A DNA stretch of 64,000 bases from Fibrobacter succinogenes. GTDB taxonomy: Bacteria; Fibrobacterota; Fibrobacteria; Fibrobacterales; Fibrobacteraceae. Positions 41,778-51,021 of the stretch are shown here, piece after piece. How positions within the stretch are numbered: position 1 is the first letter of the stretch; every line of letters starts with the position of its first letter. The translations under genes and the position numbers were made by a program. The notes under the pieces are model-generated. The model did no database searches, was not told the DNA's origin, and saw only the letters and a program-made list of their open reading frames with translations. The DNA lies in assembly GCA_902756345.1 (NCBI GenBank), contig CACVQR010000006.1, forward strand, positions 248,001 to 312,000, written 5' to 3'.

Positions 41778-44480
41778 CTATTCTTCGTCAGAAGAAGGAA
41801 CTCCAATCTGCTGTTCCGGCTTGTCTTCGATCTTTTCGACAGAATCGTCATCAACTTCGACGCCTTCCACCTTGTCGAAGGTTTCCTTCGCCTCGGCGCT
41901 ATCCTGTTCGATATCTTCGACGCTCGGAAGTGCGGTAGCATCTTGCACCACATCGCCTTCGCGCAGGCTAATAGCCTTGACACCCTGGGCGTTACGGCCC
42001 GTGAGGCGGATATCGGCAGCCTTGATACGAATCACCTGGCCTTCGCGGCTGGTAATGATCAAGTCGTAGTCGTCAGCGACGCTTTCCACGAACACGGCGG
42101 CGCCCACCTTGTCGGTCACATTCAGGTTGCGCACGCCCTTGCTTCCGCGACGGGTAATGCGGTAGGTCGAGGGTTCGCTGCGCTTGCCGTAACCGTTTTC
42201 GGTAATGGTCACAATCTTGTTGCCGGCCTTGAGCCACAACAGAGAAATCACTTCGTCGCCTTCGGCCAAGGTAATGCCCTTCACGCCGTGCGTGCCGCGG
42301 CCCATGGCGCGGAAGCAGCTGATCGGGAAGGTCACGGCCTGACCGTTCTTGGTCGCAAGCATCAGCAAGTCCTTCGGAATCGGGCGGCCTTCGATATCTT
42401 CGGCGTCTTCGGATTCCTCGGCGATGGCAGCCTCTGCAGCCTGTGTTTCGGCTTCGGCATCGGCTTCTTCGCCTTCGGCAGCCTGGCTAGCCTTGAAGTC
42501 TTCGGCAGACATGCCCACGAGCTGCACCTTCACCAGTTCATCGTCTTCGTCCAAACTGATGGCGTTCACGCCCGCCTTGCGCGGACGGCTGAACAAGGTG
42601 AGGTCCATCTTGTTGATGACACCCTTCTTGGTTGCAAACACGAGGCAGAAGTAACCGCCGAACTTGCGCACCGGCACAATAGCCTGAACCTTTTCGCCTT
42701 CGGTAAGACCGATAAAGTTGATAATCGGGCGGCCCTTGCCGTTGCGGGTTCCTTCGGGGAGTCGGTAAACCTTGGTCCAGTAAGCACGACCCTTGTTCGT
42801 AAACACCAGCAGGTAGCTGTGGGTGCTTGCGGTAAAGATCTGTTCGACGTTGTCTTCTTCCTTGAGAGTTGCGCCGATAATGCCCTTGCCGCCGCGGTTC
42901 TGGGCCTTGAAGGTATCGATCGGCAAGCGCTTGATGTAGCCTTCGCGGCTGAGCGTAATCACCTGTTCTTCTTCGGCAATCAGGTCTTCGTAATCGTAGT
43001 CGTCGACAGCGTCTTCGATAGAAGTACGGCGGTCATCGCCACACTTATCCACGATGGCGTCGAGACGGTCGAGCATAATCTTCACGCGGCGTTCGCGCTT
43101 TTCCAGAATATCCTTCAAGTCGGCAACGGTAGCAACGAGTTCGTTGTATTCGTTTTCCAACTTTTCCAAGTTCAGGCCCGTGAGCTGGGCAAGACGCATG
43201 TCCACGATAGCCTGGGACTGAATGTCGTCCAGGTTGAAGCGGTCCTGCAAAGCAGTCTTTGCGGCTTCGGTCGTCGGGCTCGACTTGATAATCTGCACCA
43301 CTTCGTCAATGTTCTGCGTTGCAATGCGCAGGCCTTCGATAATGTGCAAGCGGGCTTCGGCCTTGTTCAAGTCAAACTGCGTGGAACGTGTAATCACTTC
43401 CAAGCGGTGATCCACATAAACCTGGATGAGGTCCTTGAGAGTCAGGAGCTTCGGCAGGTTATTGACGAGAGCCAAATTGTAAATGCTGAACGTCGTCTGC
43501 AGCTGCGTGTTTTTGAACAAATTATTCAAAACGACTTCGGCGACCACGTCCTTGCGCATTTCAATCACGATGCGCATACCTTCGCGGCTAGATTCATCGC
43601 GGATGTCGGTAATGCCGTCGACACGTTTGTCCTTCACCAATTCTGCAATCTTCTTACAGAGTTCGGCCTTGTTGACCATGTAAGGAATTTCGCTCACGAC
43701 AATGCGCGGCTTACCGCGGCTATCGACATCGATTTCGGTACGGGCACGCACACGCACGCGGCCATGACCCGTCAAATAAGCATCGCGAATGCCAGCGCGG
43801 CCACAAATCACGCCGCCGGTCGGGAAGTCCGGACCAGACACGTACTGCAAAAGGTCTTCGCCAGAAATGTCCGGATTTTCAGCCACAGCATGAATGGCGT
43901 TTGCAATTTCGCGGAGGTTGTGCGGAGCCATGGAAGTCGCCATACCCACAGCGATACCGGTAGTACCGTTCACGAGCATGTTCGGGAGTGCAGACGGCAA
44001 AACCTTCGGTTCTTCCAAAGATTCGTCGAAGTTCGGGCCCATGTCCACGGTGTCTTTTTCCAAGTCTTCCAACATGAGCGCACCCATGTTGTTCATCTTG
44101 GCTTCGGTATAACGCATTGCGGCAGCACCGTCACCGTCGATAGAACCGAAGTTTCCCTGACCAAATACCAGCGGGTAGCGCAGCGAGAAGTCCTGCGCCA
44201 TACGCACCAAGGTTTCGTACACGGCAGAGTCGCCATGCGGGTGGTACTTACCGATCACGTCACCCACGATACGGGCGGACTTCACCGTCGGCTTGTTCGG
44301 CACCACACCGAGCTTATGCATACTGTACATCACGCGGCGGTGCACCGGCTTAAAACCGTCACGCGCATCAGGGAGTGCACGAGCCACAATCACGCTCATG
44401 GAATAGCGCAAGTAGCAATCCTGCATGTCCTTTTCAATCAAGGACCTGATTTGCGAACCTGGTACCAATTCTTCTGACAT
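41778..44480 (-). CDS. gyrA: DNA gyrase subunit A
   Basis: 900 residues. The breakage-reunion domain has the catalytic tyrosine Y124 (AAAMRYTEAKM). The quinolone-resistance region is of sensitive type (S85, E89). The C-terminal beta-pinwheel carries a GyrA box (QNRGGKGI), which separates it from ParC. Oddities: an alanine/glutamate-rich insertion (about residues 658-700, AAEGEEADAEAETQAAEA) within the pinwheel, and a long acidic tail (about 855-900). A GAGGAAAAAG ribosome binding site precedes the ATG. gyrB is not in the window. Confidence 0.97.
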   Translation of the reverse strand: MSEELVPGSQIRSLIEKDMQDCYLRYSMSVIVARALPDARDGFKPVHRRVMYSMHKLGVVPNKPTVKSARIVGDVIGKYHPHGDSAVYETLVRMAQDFSLRYPLVFGQGNFGSIDGDGAAAMRYTEAKMNNMGALMLEDLEKDTVDMGPNFDESLEEPKVLPSALPNMLVNGTTGIAVGMATSMAPHNLREIANAIHAVAENPDISGEDLLQYVSGPDFPTGGVICGRAGIRDAYLTGHGRVRVRARTEIDVDSRGKPRIVVSEIPYMVNKAELCKKIAELVKDKRVDGITDIRDESSREGMRIVIEMRKDVVAEVVLNNLFKNTQLQTTFSIYNLALVNNLPKLLTLKDLIQVYVDHRLEVITRSTQFDLNKAEARLHIIEGLRIATQNIDEVVQIIKSSPTTEAAKTALQDRFNLDDIQSQAIVDMRLAQLTGLNLEKLENEYNELVATVADLKDILEKRERRVKIMLDRLDAIVDKCGDDRRTSIEDAVDDYDYEDLIAEEEQVITLSREGYIKRLPIDTFKAQNRGGKGIIGATLKEEDNVEQIFTASTHSYLLVFTNKGRAYWTKVYRLPEGTRNGKGRPIINFIGLTEGEKVQAIVPVRKFGGYFCLVFATKKGVINKMDLTLFSRPRKAGVNAISLDEDDELVKVQLVGMSAEDFKASQAAEGEEADAEAETQAAEAAIAEESEDAEDIEGRPIPKDLLMLATKNGQAVTFPISCFRAMGRGTHGVKGITLAEGDEVISLLWLKAGNKIVTITENGYGKRSEPSTYRITRRGSKGVRNLNVTDKVGAAVFVESVADDYDLIITSREGQVIRIKAADIRLTGRNAQGVKAISLREGDVVQDATALPSVEDIEQDSAEAKETFDKVEGVEVDDDSVEKIEDKPEQQIGVPSSDEE

Positions 44481-44497
44481 TCTTTTTCCTCAATATT

Positions 44498-44685
44498 TAG
44501 TAGACAGTAGGAAGTAGACAGTAGGAAGGTTTGAGGTCGGTCACCTACGGTTCCCTCTGAGGTATGAGCACGGTCCCGTTGGGGGCCTTTGAGCTTTCAT
44601 TAATCACGCCTACGGCGTTAGAATGCTCAAAGTGCAAAGCACAACCTCAAAGCGAGTTTACGAGCGACCTCATTGCTCAAAGCGC
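44498..44685. repeat. GTAGACAGTAGGAAG array and TTTGAGGTATGAG-type repeats upstream of gyrA
   Basis: AGTAGACAGTAGGAAGTAGAC then AGTAGGAAGG (44499-44528). GGTTTGAGGTCGG, CTCTGAGGTATGAGC, CCTTTGAGC, GCCTACGGC, GCTCAAAGTGCAAAGCAC and GCTCAAAGCGC follow. No gene was seen in the 210-bp gap between surE and gyrA. Confidence 0.65.
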
Positions 44686-44689
44686 AAAT

Positions 44690-45493
44690 CTACCATTCAC
44701 CTCCCGCTAACATTTCATTTATTACTTCTAAACTTTCTTCGTCGGTCTGGTCGATACGGTGGGGCGTAATCGTCGCGTAGCCCTGATTCAACAGATAGTC
44801 GTCGCTATCCTTGGGCTGTTCATCCCACAGTTTATCGCCATCCAGTTGCCACAGTCCATTTTCGTGGGAATAGTGGTCCGTAAACATTCCAAGGGCCATT
44901 TTGGTCGCCTTGAACCCTTTAAAGGTTTCGGCGGTAGCCTTTGGAAAATTCACATTCCAGAATACGCCCACGGGAATCCGTTCAAACAGGCGGTTTTTAA
45001 CCACATTCACGGCAAATTCCTTCGCCGTTTCGAGCATGTTCGCGGTTGTACCGCGGAGCGAAAGCGCAATGCCCGGCACACCCCAAAGAGCCGCTTCACG
45101 AGCTCCTGCGACCGTGCCCGAATAAAGCGACGATACGCCCGAATTTTCGCCGAGATTCACACCCGAAAAGCACACGTCAAAAGCACCCGGACCGGCCCCC
45201 TCGGTAGTAAGCCCGTGGGTAGCAAAATGGCCTAACGCAAACTTGACGCAATCGGCCGGAGTTCCCGACATGGAATACGCCTCGATGGCCGAATTTTCTG
45301 CGATTTTCACTTTTTTGACCGAAAGCCCACGCCGAACTGTAAAGGCGTGCCCTACCCCGCTCTGCTCCACTTCGGGCGCAAAAACGCACACGTCCGCATA
45401 AGGAACAAGCGCACACGCCAAAGCGAGCATATAGCCACTCTGGATTCCATCATCGTTTGCGATGAGGACACGTGTCTTCGGATAGTCTTGCAT
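44690..45493 (-). CDS. surE: 5'-nucleotidase SurE
   Basis: 267 residues. The metal-binding motif RVLIANDDGIQSGY, APEVEQSGVGHAFT, GTPADCVKFAL and FSGVNLGENSG...YSGTVAGAREA are the complete SurE signature. It dephosphorylates nucleoside monophosphates and is linked to stationary-phase survival. The ATG follows a TATCTTTT box by 7 nt, without a ribosome binding site. Confidence 0.95.
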   Translation of the reverse strand: MQDYPKTRVLIANDDGIQSGYMLALACALVPYADVCVFAPEVEQSGVGHAFTVRRGLSVKKVKIAENSAIEAYSMSGTPADCVKFALGHFATHGLTTEGAGPGAFDVCFSGVNLGENSGVSSLYSGTVAGAREAALWGVPGIALSLRGTTANMLETAKEFAVNVVKNRLFERIPVGVFWNVNFPKATAETFKGFKATKMALGMFTDHYSHENGLWQLDGDKLWDEQPKDSDDYLLNQGYATITPHRIDQTDEESLEVINEMLAGGEW

Positions 45494-45500
45494 GTAAGAT

Positions 45501-45508
45501 AAAAGATA
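45501..45508 (-). promoter_or_regulatory. Promoter box of surE (TATCTTTT), very close to the start
   Basis: Minus-strand CTATCTTTTATCTTACATG. The box ends 7 nt before the ATG. Confidence 0.4.
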
Positions 45509-45519
45509 GAAAATAGTGC

Positions 45520-45607
45520 ACAGAATTTAGAGCTTAGAACTTAGATTTTATGGCGTTTACAAGCCCATTCAAATCAGTTAAGCCAACTGCCGACGAAGTT
45601 CTAAAAT
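45520..45607. repeat. TTAGAGCTTAGAACTTAGA repeat with inverted partner
   Basis: AATTTAGAGCTTAGAACTTA followed by GATTTTAT (about 45526-45553) is partly mirrored by GAAGTTCTAAAATCTAC (45596-45612). Same family as 8557-8620. The second arm overlaps the stop of the next gene. Confidence 0.55.
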
Positions 45608-48289
45608 CTACTTTTGGAGGTCTACAAACAGCGAATCAAGGCGTTCCGAGAGTTGTTTTGCACCCTCCCTACTCAAGTGGTCTGTATTGTACGCCATCGA
45701 TGAAGTATAATCGTGTTTGCCCATCTTATTTTCGTCCATCATGACTGCATTCAGTTTCGCAGCACGCTTCAGCAATTCCTCTGCATGCGACCGTCTTCCG
45801 GCATATATGCCGAACGCCCCCGTCTTGGCATAACCCGGATTTTGAGGGGGCACGACCAATATCACCTGGGCACCTTTTTCAACTAGGGAATTGATGACAA
45901 ATTTGTACAAAGCCATGTTATAATCCACATCGTCATCATCCAGCTCATACTTCATCGTATCATGCACAACCGTAGCACGCCCCCACCCATTCGAGGGCAT
46001 CAGGAATTCGTCGTAACTGTAGGGCTGAGTCTGTTCTGCAATCGGCTTGTACGATTCTTCTACAAGTTCCACAAAACCTTTCGGAATGGAATCCTTCCAG
46101 AAATCATGTGTCTTGTCGTATTTAAAGCCAGGCGATTTCTTGTAAACCGGCGACCAGAAAAGAGCTTCCTTATCCCACATGAAATCTGGCGAGAACTCCA
46201 GCACCGCGAACTTCAATTTCGGCATGTGCTTCAAGACATAGTTGAGAGTCAAGAATGAAATCGCATGAATATCGCCCGAAGGAAATCCCATGTTCAAAAC
46301 GCTTTCAGAATGGATAAACGAAGCATTGATTCCAAACAGCACTCTCGAAGAACCGAGAACAACAGCTGTCGCGGTGTCGTGGGATTTCCAGAACCACTCC
46401 ATCTTGACACGCAAATCGAGCGCATACGATTCCATTTGATCGGTATAGTAAACGCCAGCGCTATCAATATCCAAAAGCGGCGGCACAAAGACTCGTTCAT
46501 CGACATCGAGCCATAGCGCCGGGTGCCAAAGTTCAGTACCCTGCGCAAGTTCGACCCAGCGCTCCGTGTACACGTTTGCAAGAATCAATTTGCGATGAGC
46601 GCCTTCGCTATTCACGAGCGTTGCCACAATCAAGGAATCCACTAGAGGAACCCATTCCGGATGATCAAATGTATATCCTTCTGGAGCCTCAAGCGAGCGC
46701 ACCAGATTACCGGTACTGTCGGCAAAGAAAATCCTCTTGTGCGTTTCGTAATTGCTGCGGACAAACTGGCGCCCCGTCTTGCCGCCAAAATCCAGGAACA
46801 AGGTCATCTTGTTGTTATTCCTGTTCAACGACACATTGCAAGCCTGTTCACCATTGTACCAAATTTCAGAACGTCCATTGCGATTGGCTCGCAGGAGCCG
46901 CGCCCCCGTTACCGCCAAGCGGTTGTCATCGGACACGCCTCCATGATAAGCGCCATCAAAAAGTTTCTGGGGCGTTCCGAATTTTCCTTTCGAGAACTTG
47001 ACCTGCCACGTCGATGTCTGCGCAAAAGATTCGTCGTTCTTGTTATTCGCCGCACTTGTCACATAGACAATCACGGTGTCGCCACTAGCAAGCACACGCC
47101 AGCGCGGAATCACCGCCGATTTTACATCCAGCTTGATTAAAGATTTGTCGGACGCATCTATTTTGCGCACGTAAAGTTCAGAACCTTCCGCAACGCCTTC
47201 AATCCCTGTACAGAAGGCGACCCACTTGCCGTCGGGCGATATATCCGGATGATACGCAGGAACGTTTGCACTCAATTCTTTGGCGACCAATTCATTTTTA
47301 CTAAAATCTACATAATACAGGTTGCCGCTTTTATCTTCGCGGAACACAAGTTTTCCCTTATTCGTAGCAGCAAGCGATTTGAACTTTTTCGAGTTCACCG
47401 ACACCGAAACGTCCGAATCCGTTTCGCGCTCCACATTTCCGATTTGCGAAGCATGAGGAATTGTTCCTAAAGCAAGACGGAAGCCGATATATTCCGCCTT
47501 CGTCGAAGCCGTCACCAGATAGATATCGCCGCGTGTGTACGGCTTAATGGTTTCAGGAGCGTTGCGGAAACTGCCGCCCTTCACGACACGTTCATCGGGG
47601 CCGTAATCCCTTACGCCACCGACAAAGTCTACCCATTCTTCTTCTGTAAACGAAACCAGGTAGTCCCCCACCCATTCCATGGCATTGCCGGCCATGTCGC
47701 AAATACTATCGAGCGTGTAATACGACGTACAAACATCATGCAACAGGTAGTCAGAATTGGCACTCGTCCAGGACTCCTTCGGTTCCCAACCGCGAGTCGT
47801 CACAAAGACCCATTCCGCCTCTGTCGGCAAGCGATACCCGAGTATATCCCAATGGGGCTTAAGCGATTCTAGCCCAATACAAGAGCTGTCATCGTCAAAC
47901 ACAGCTTTTGAATAAGTATAAACCGTATCAAAGCCTTCTTCCTTGCTGCGCTTATTGGCATAAAGCACTGCATCAAAGAACGTGACATCGGTTACAGGCA
48001 AGTCACCGCAATCAAGTCCCATTTCATTGCAAGTGACTTCATGCCTACCTATCATGAAATCGTAATCAAACGAGACCTTCATCGCCGGGCCATCTTTAAT
48101 CGATGCCGAGGATTCATCCGTCCCCAGAATCACGATTTTCCCGTTCGAATGCAAGAGAGCAAAATCTTTCAAATCCAAAGAGTCTAAGGCACTGGTTTCA
48201 TCATGCGGAATCGAAACGTATTCCGAATTGGAACAGCCTTCAAAGCTGATCAAAGCAAGCAATGCAATTATGCAGTAAAAAAGCTTCAT
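45608..48289 (-). CDS. TIGR02171-family lipoprotein A: SUMF1-like, PD40 propeller, SGNH-like C terminus
   Basis: 893 residues, lipobox FEGC. About 55-275: formylglycine-generating/SUMF1-type domain (HEVTCNEMG, YRLPTEAEWVFV, CDMAGNAMEWVGDYL, VVKGGSFRNAP, YIGFRLALG). The two catalytic cysteines of true FGE are absent. About 300-610: beta-propeller-like repeats (YHPDISPDGKWVAFCTG). About 640-893: SGNH-like part with GSSR (646-649) and TDHLSREG (D870, H871). The whole matches the layout of the Fibrobacter paralogous family TIGR02171, of unknown function. It overlaps the upstream paralog by 4 nt (ATGA), so the pair is co-translated. Confidence 0.85.
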   Translation of the reverse strand: MKLFYCIIALLALISFEGCSNSEYVSIPHDETSALDSLDLKDFALLHSNGKIVILGTDESSASIKDGPAMKVSFDYDFMIGRHEVTCNEMGLDCGDLPVTDVTFFDAVLYANKRSKEEGFDTVYTYSKAVFDDDSSCIGLESLKPHWDILGYRLPTEAEWVFVTTRGWEPKESWTSANSDYLLHDVCTSYYTLDSICDMAGNAMEWVGDYLVSFTEEEWVDFVGGVRDYGPDERVVKGGSFRNAPETIKPYTRGDIYLVTASTKAEYIGFRLALGTIPHASQIGNVERETDSDVSVSVNSKKFKSLAATNKGKLVFREDKSGNLYYVDFSKNELVAKELSANVPAYHPDISPDGKWVAFCTGIEGVAEGSELYVRKIDASDKSLIKLDVKSAVIPRWRVLASGDTVIVYVTSAANNKNDESFAQTSTWQVKFSKGKFGTPQKLFDGAYHGGVSDDNRLAVTGARLLRANRNGRSEIWYNGEQACNVSLNRNNNKMTLFLDFGGKTGRQFVRSNYETHKRIFFADSTGNLVRSLEAPEGYTFDHPEWVPLVDSLIVATLVNSEGAHRKLILANVYTERWVELAQGTELWHPALWLDVDERVFVPPLLDIDSAGVYYTDQMESYALDLRVKMEWFWKSHDTATAVVLGSSRVLFGINASFIHSESVLNMGFPSGDIHAISFLTLNYVLKHMPKLKFAVLEFSPDFMWDKEALFWSPVYKKSPGFKYDKTHDFWKDSIPKGFVELVEESYKPIAEQTQPYSYDEFLMPSNGWGRATVVHDTMKYELDDDDVDYNMALYKFVINSLVEKGAQVILVVPPQNPGYAKTGAFGIYAGRRSHAEELLKRAAKLNAVMMDENKMGKHDYTSSMAYNTDHLSREGAKQLSERLDSLFVDLQK

Positions 48290-50994
48290 CTTTTAGACTC
48301 TAGCTTAATCAACAAGGAATCAAGGCGCGCGGTCAATTTTTCTGCACCGGTCCAGCACAAATGATCGTAGTCATAAGCGACATCGCCCAAGTAATCATGA
48401 TTGCCCATTTTGTTTTCATCCATCAACACGAAATTCTTTGTTTTCGACTCAACCGTTTTTAACCGTTCAATCAAGATTTCTGCGTCAGAACGACGCATTC
48501 CGTGACGACCATAACTACCTGTCTTTTTGTAATACGGGCTCACCGGGGTAATCAAGCCGATAACCATCACGTCGTGCTGTTCAGCAATTTTTAGAATTTT
48601 GTCCAACTGGGCATAGTTCAATTCATAGCGGCGGCTATCATCGCTCCAAGTGCTATCGACAACCACGTCTGCAAATTCCTTGCCGTCACTACCCCAATCC
48701 GAAATACATTCCGTACGCATCCAGCCACGAGGATCGATAATATCGGACTGCATCTTATAAGCTTCAGCCACTTTGACCGCCCTTTCTACAAAAGCGCTAT
48801 CGATTTCGCCACGCCAGTAATCGTGATTGTAATCATACCTGAATCCAGGAGCGTCGCCAAAATTAAGCGCCATGCTTTCGCCCGGTTCGTATTCGTCCCA
48901 CAAGTCAAAATCGATGCCTACAACAAGATATTTCAAATGCGAAAAATGCGTCGAAATATATGTTTCATAGAGATTTTCAATGCAGTGCATATCGCAAGGA
49001 ATTGTCGAAAGATTAATGGCGGGCATGCTCAACAAATCCGGCGCCACCGCAGCCTGCATGTGCGAATTGCCTAAGGCCACGACCTCGGCTGAATCGCGGA
49101 ATGTCCACAGCACAGGCATCTTTTGCGTCAGGTAATGCGTCGCCTGGCCACTTTCGGAATAGTAAAGCCCCAGGCTATCGTAATCCCAGCGAGAATTCTT
49201 GTCGCGATCGTGGGCCCAGAATACAGGATGCCAAAGTTCTTCGCCTTCAACAAGAGACAGCATTTCTCCCGTATAGGAATTAACCAGCACGACTTTTTTA
49301 TGACTACCGTTCATGTCGGTGATCGTTGCCACAAAGAATGAATCGGAAGCAAGAATCCATTCCGTATGGTCAAAACTAAAGCCCTCGGGCGAAGCAACTG
49401 AGGTCAATAGTTTTCCGGTGCTATCGGCAATCAGCGCACGTTCATGCGTTCCATAAGACTCACCCACGAACTTGCGCCCCGTCTTGCCGCCAAAATCAAG
49501 GAACAGCGTCTTGTTTTCGCCACCCTGACTCAGCGATACGTTACAGGCCTGATTTTGGTTGTACCAGATTTCAGGTTGACCATTCACATTGGCACGCAAA
49601 AGGCGTGCGCCCGAAACTGCCAAGCGATCGTTCTTGGACACGCCGCCATGATACCCGCCGTCAAAAAGTTTTTCGGGTTTCCCGAACTTGCCTTTCGAGA
49701 ATCGGACTTGCCAAGTTTCTTGTTTGGCAAAGGCATCCTCTTCTTTATTGCTGCCGGCATCGTTCACATAGACAATCACCGTATCGCCATTTTCCAGGAC
49801 TCGGAATCTAGGAATCGCAGCCGATTCTGCCGGAAGTTCAATCAAGGAAGAATCGCTTTCGTCCAAGCGCGTCACGTAGACCTTTGACTTGCCAGAAATT
49901 CCCTCGACACCGGTGCAGAAGGCAACAAACTTACCATCGGGCGAAATATCCGGATGATACGCCGACACGCCCGTATTCAGTTCAAGAACCGGAGCAGACG
50001 CGTCATTAAAATCCACATAGACCAAAACATCACGAGAATCGTCCCTAAAGACCATTTTAGAAAGCGGCTTGTCAATAAACTTCTTGACCGTATTCGTCCT
50101 GACCATCAAGGTGTATTTCTGCAGAACTTCCTTGCCCTGTTTATCGAGGTAAAGCGGGTTTGGAATTGCACCGAACGCCAAACGGAATCCGACATAGTTC
50201 GCCTTTGTCGAAGAGGCCACCATGTAAACATCGCCACGGTTATACACATGAAGCGATGCCGGGTCGTTATTGTAGCTACCACCCTTCAGCACACGTTCTT
50301 CTACGCCTTCGCTAGCCTTGCCGCCCACATAGTCCACCACATCGACGGTATGGAAGGGCACCCACAAATCGTACACCCATTCCATGGCATTCCCCGCCAT
50401 ATCGCAGACACCATTTCTGTCCGTAAATGCCGAGCAGACCGCATGCAGTTTAAAATCGGAATTACCGTTATGCCAAGCCTGCTCCGGTTTCCACCCCATG
50501 TTCGCCACATAAATCCATTCAGCCTCGGTCGGCAAGCGGTACGCATTTACAAGGGGGCGGAAAATAAGTCCGTCGATACCGATGCATGAATGATTCGCGT
50601 CAAACATCAGGTTCGTATAGGAATAAGCCGTATCAAAGCCTTCAGCCTTGCTTTTTTTGTTTGCATAGAGAATGGCATCAAAATAAGTCACATCGGTCGC
50701 AGGCAAGGAATCATCGCAATCCAGTTTCATTTCTTTGCAGGTAACTTCATGCTTGCCGATGAGGAAATCGTAATCAAAATACGATTTCATGCTTGGCCGG
50801 TCCTTGATGGATGCCGATTCTTCGTCGGTTCCGAGAGTTACGGTCTTTCCCTTGGAACGGATAACGACAAAATCTTTTAACCCGAGGGACGCTAAATAAT
50901 CATTTTCGCCCGCACCGGGAGCATATTCAGAATTCGAACACCCAAACAAAGCGATCAACAAGCCTAGAGCAAGCAAGTACAACGAGCGAATCAT
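48286..50994 (-). CDS. TIGR02171-family lipoprotein B
   Basis: 902 residues. I start at MIRSLYLL because it opens a lipoprotein signal (lipobox LFGC) directly after a TATATTTA box; the frame stays open further upstream through the divergent methyltransferase gene but is not real there. SUMF1-like part with YRLPTEAEWIYV, CDMAGNAMEWVYDL and VLKGGSYNND, again without the cysteine pair. Propeller part with YHPDISPDGKFVAFCTG. SGNH-like end with GNSH instead of GSSR and YDYDHLCWTGAEKL. First gene of the A/B pair. Confidence 0.85.
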   Translation of the reverse strand: MIRSLYLLALGLLIALFGCSNSEYAPGAGENDYLASLGLKDFVVIRSKGKTVTLGTDEESASIKDRPSMKSYFDYDFLIGKHEVTCKEMKLDCDDSLPATDVTYFDAILYANKKSKAEGFDTAYSYTNLMFDANHSCIGIDGLIFRPLVNAYRLPTEAEWIYVANMGWKPEQAWHNGNSDFKLHAVCSAFTDRNGVCDMAGNAMEWVYDLWVPFHTVDVVDYVGGKASEGVEERVLKGGSYNNDPASLHVYNRGDVYMVASSTKANYVGFRLAFGAIPNPLYLDKQGKEVLQKYTLMVRTNTVKKFIDKPLSKMVFRDDSRDVLVYVDFNDASAPVLELNTGVSAYHPDISPDGKFVAFCTGVEGISGKSKVYVTRLDESDSSLIELPAESAAIPRFRVLENGDTVIVYVNDAGSNKEEDAFAKQETWQVRFSKGKFGKPEKLFDGGYHGGVSKNDRLAVSGARLLRANVNGQPEIWYNQNQACNVSLSQGGENKTLFLDFGGKTGRKFVGESYGTHERALIADSTGKLLTSVASPEGFSFDHTEWILASDSFFVATITDMNGSHKKVVLVNSYTGEMLSLVEGEELWHPVFWAHDRDKNSRWDYDSLGLYYSESGQATHYLTQKMPVLWTFRDSAEVVALGNSHMQAAVAPDLLSMPAINLSTIPCDMHCIENLYETYISTHFSHLKYLVVGIDFDLWDEYEPGESMALNFGDAPGFRYDYNHDYWRGEIDSAFVERAVKVAEAYKMQSDIIDPRGWMRTECISDWGSDGKEFADVVVDSTWSDDSRRYELNYAQLDKILKIAEQHDVMVIGLITPVSPYYKKTGSYGRHGMRRSDAEILIERLKTVESKTKNFVLMDENKMGNHDYLGDVAYDYDHLCWTGAEKLTARLDSLLIKLESKR

Positions 50995-51021
50995 AGGCGT
51001 AAATATACATTTTTCTACATT
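50995..51021. promoter_or_regulatory. 27-bp divergent promoter region
   Basis: Minus strand: TATATTTA (51007-51000) ends 5 nt before the lipoprotein B ATG. Plus strand: TACATTTT (51006-51013) ends 8 nt before the methyltransferase ATG. The boxes overlap by two bases, so only one polymerase could bind at a time. Confidence 0.45.

Noticed and set aside
41772-44477. A 901-codon open frame on the plus strand opposite gyrA
   Set aside because: It mirrors gyrA almost end to end, its protein has no recognisable motif, and long antisense frames are expected from the codon bias here (similar ones lie opposite the OmpA and 1292-aa lipoprotein genes).
45550-45744. 64-codon plus-strand frame at the end of lipoprotein A
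   Set aside because: It overlaps the real gene on the other strand and begins inside a repeat.
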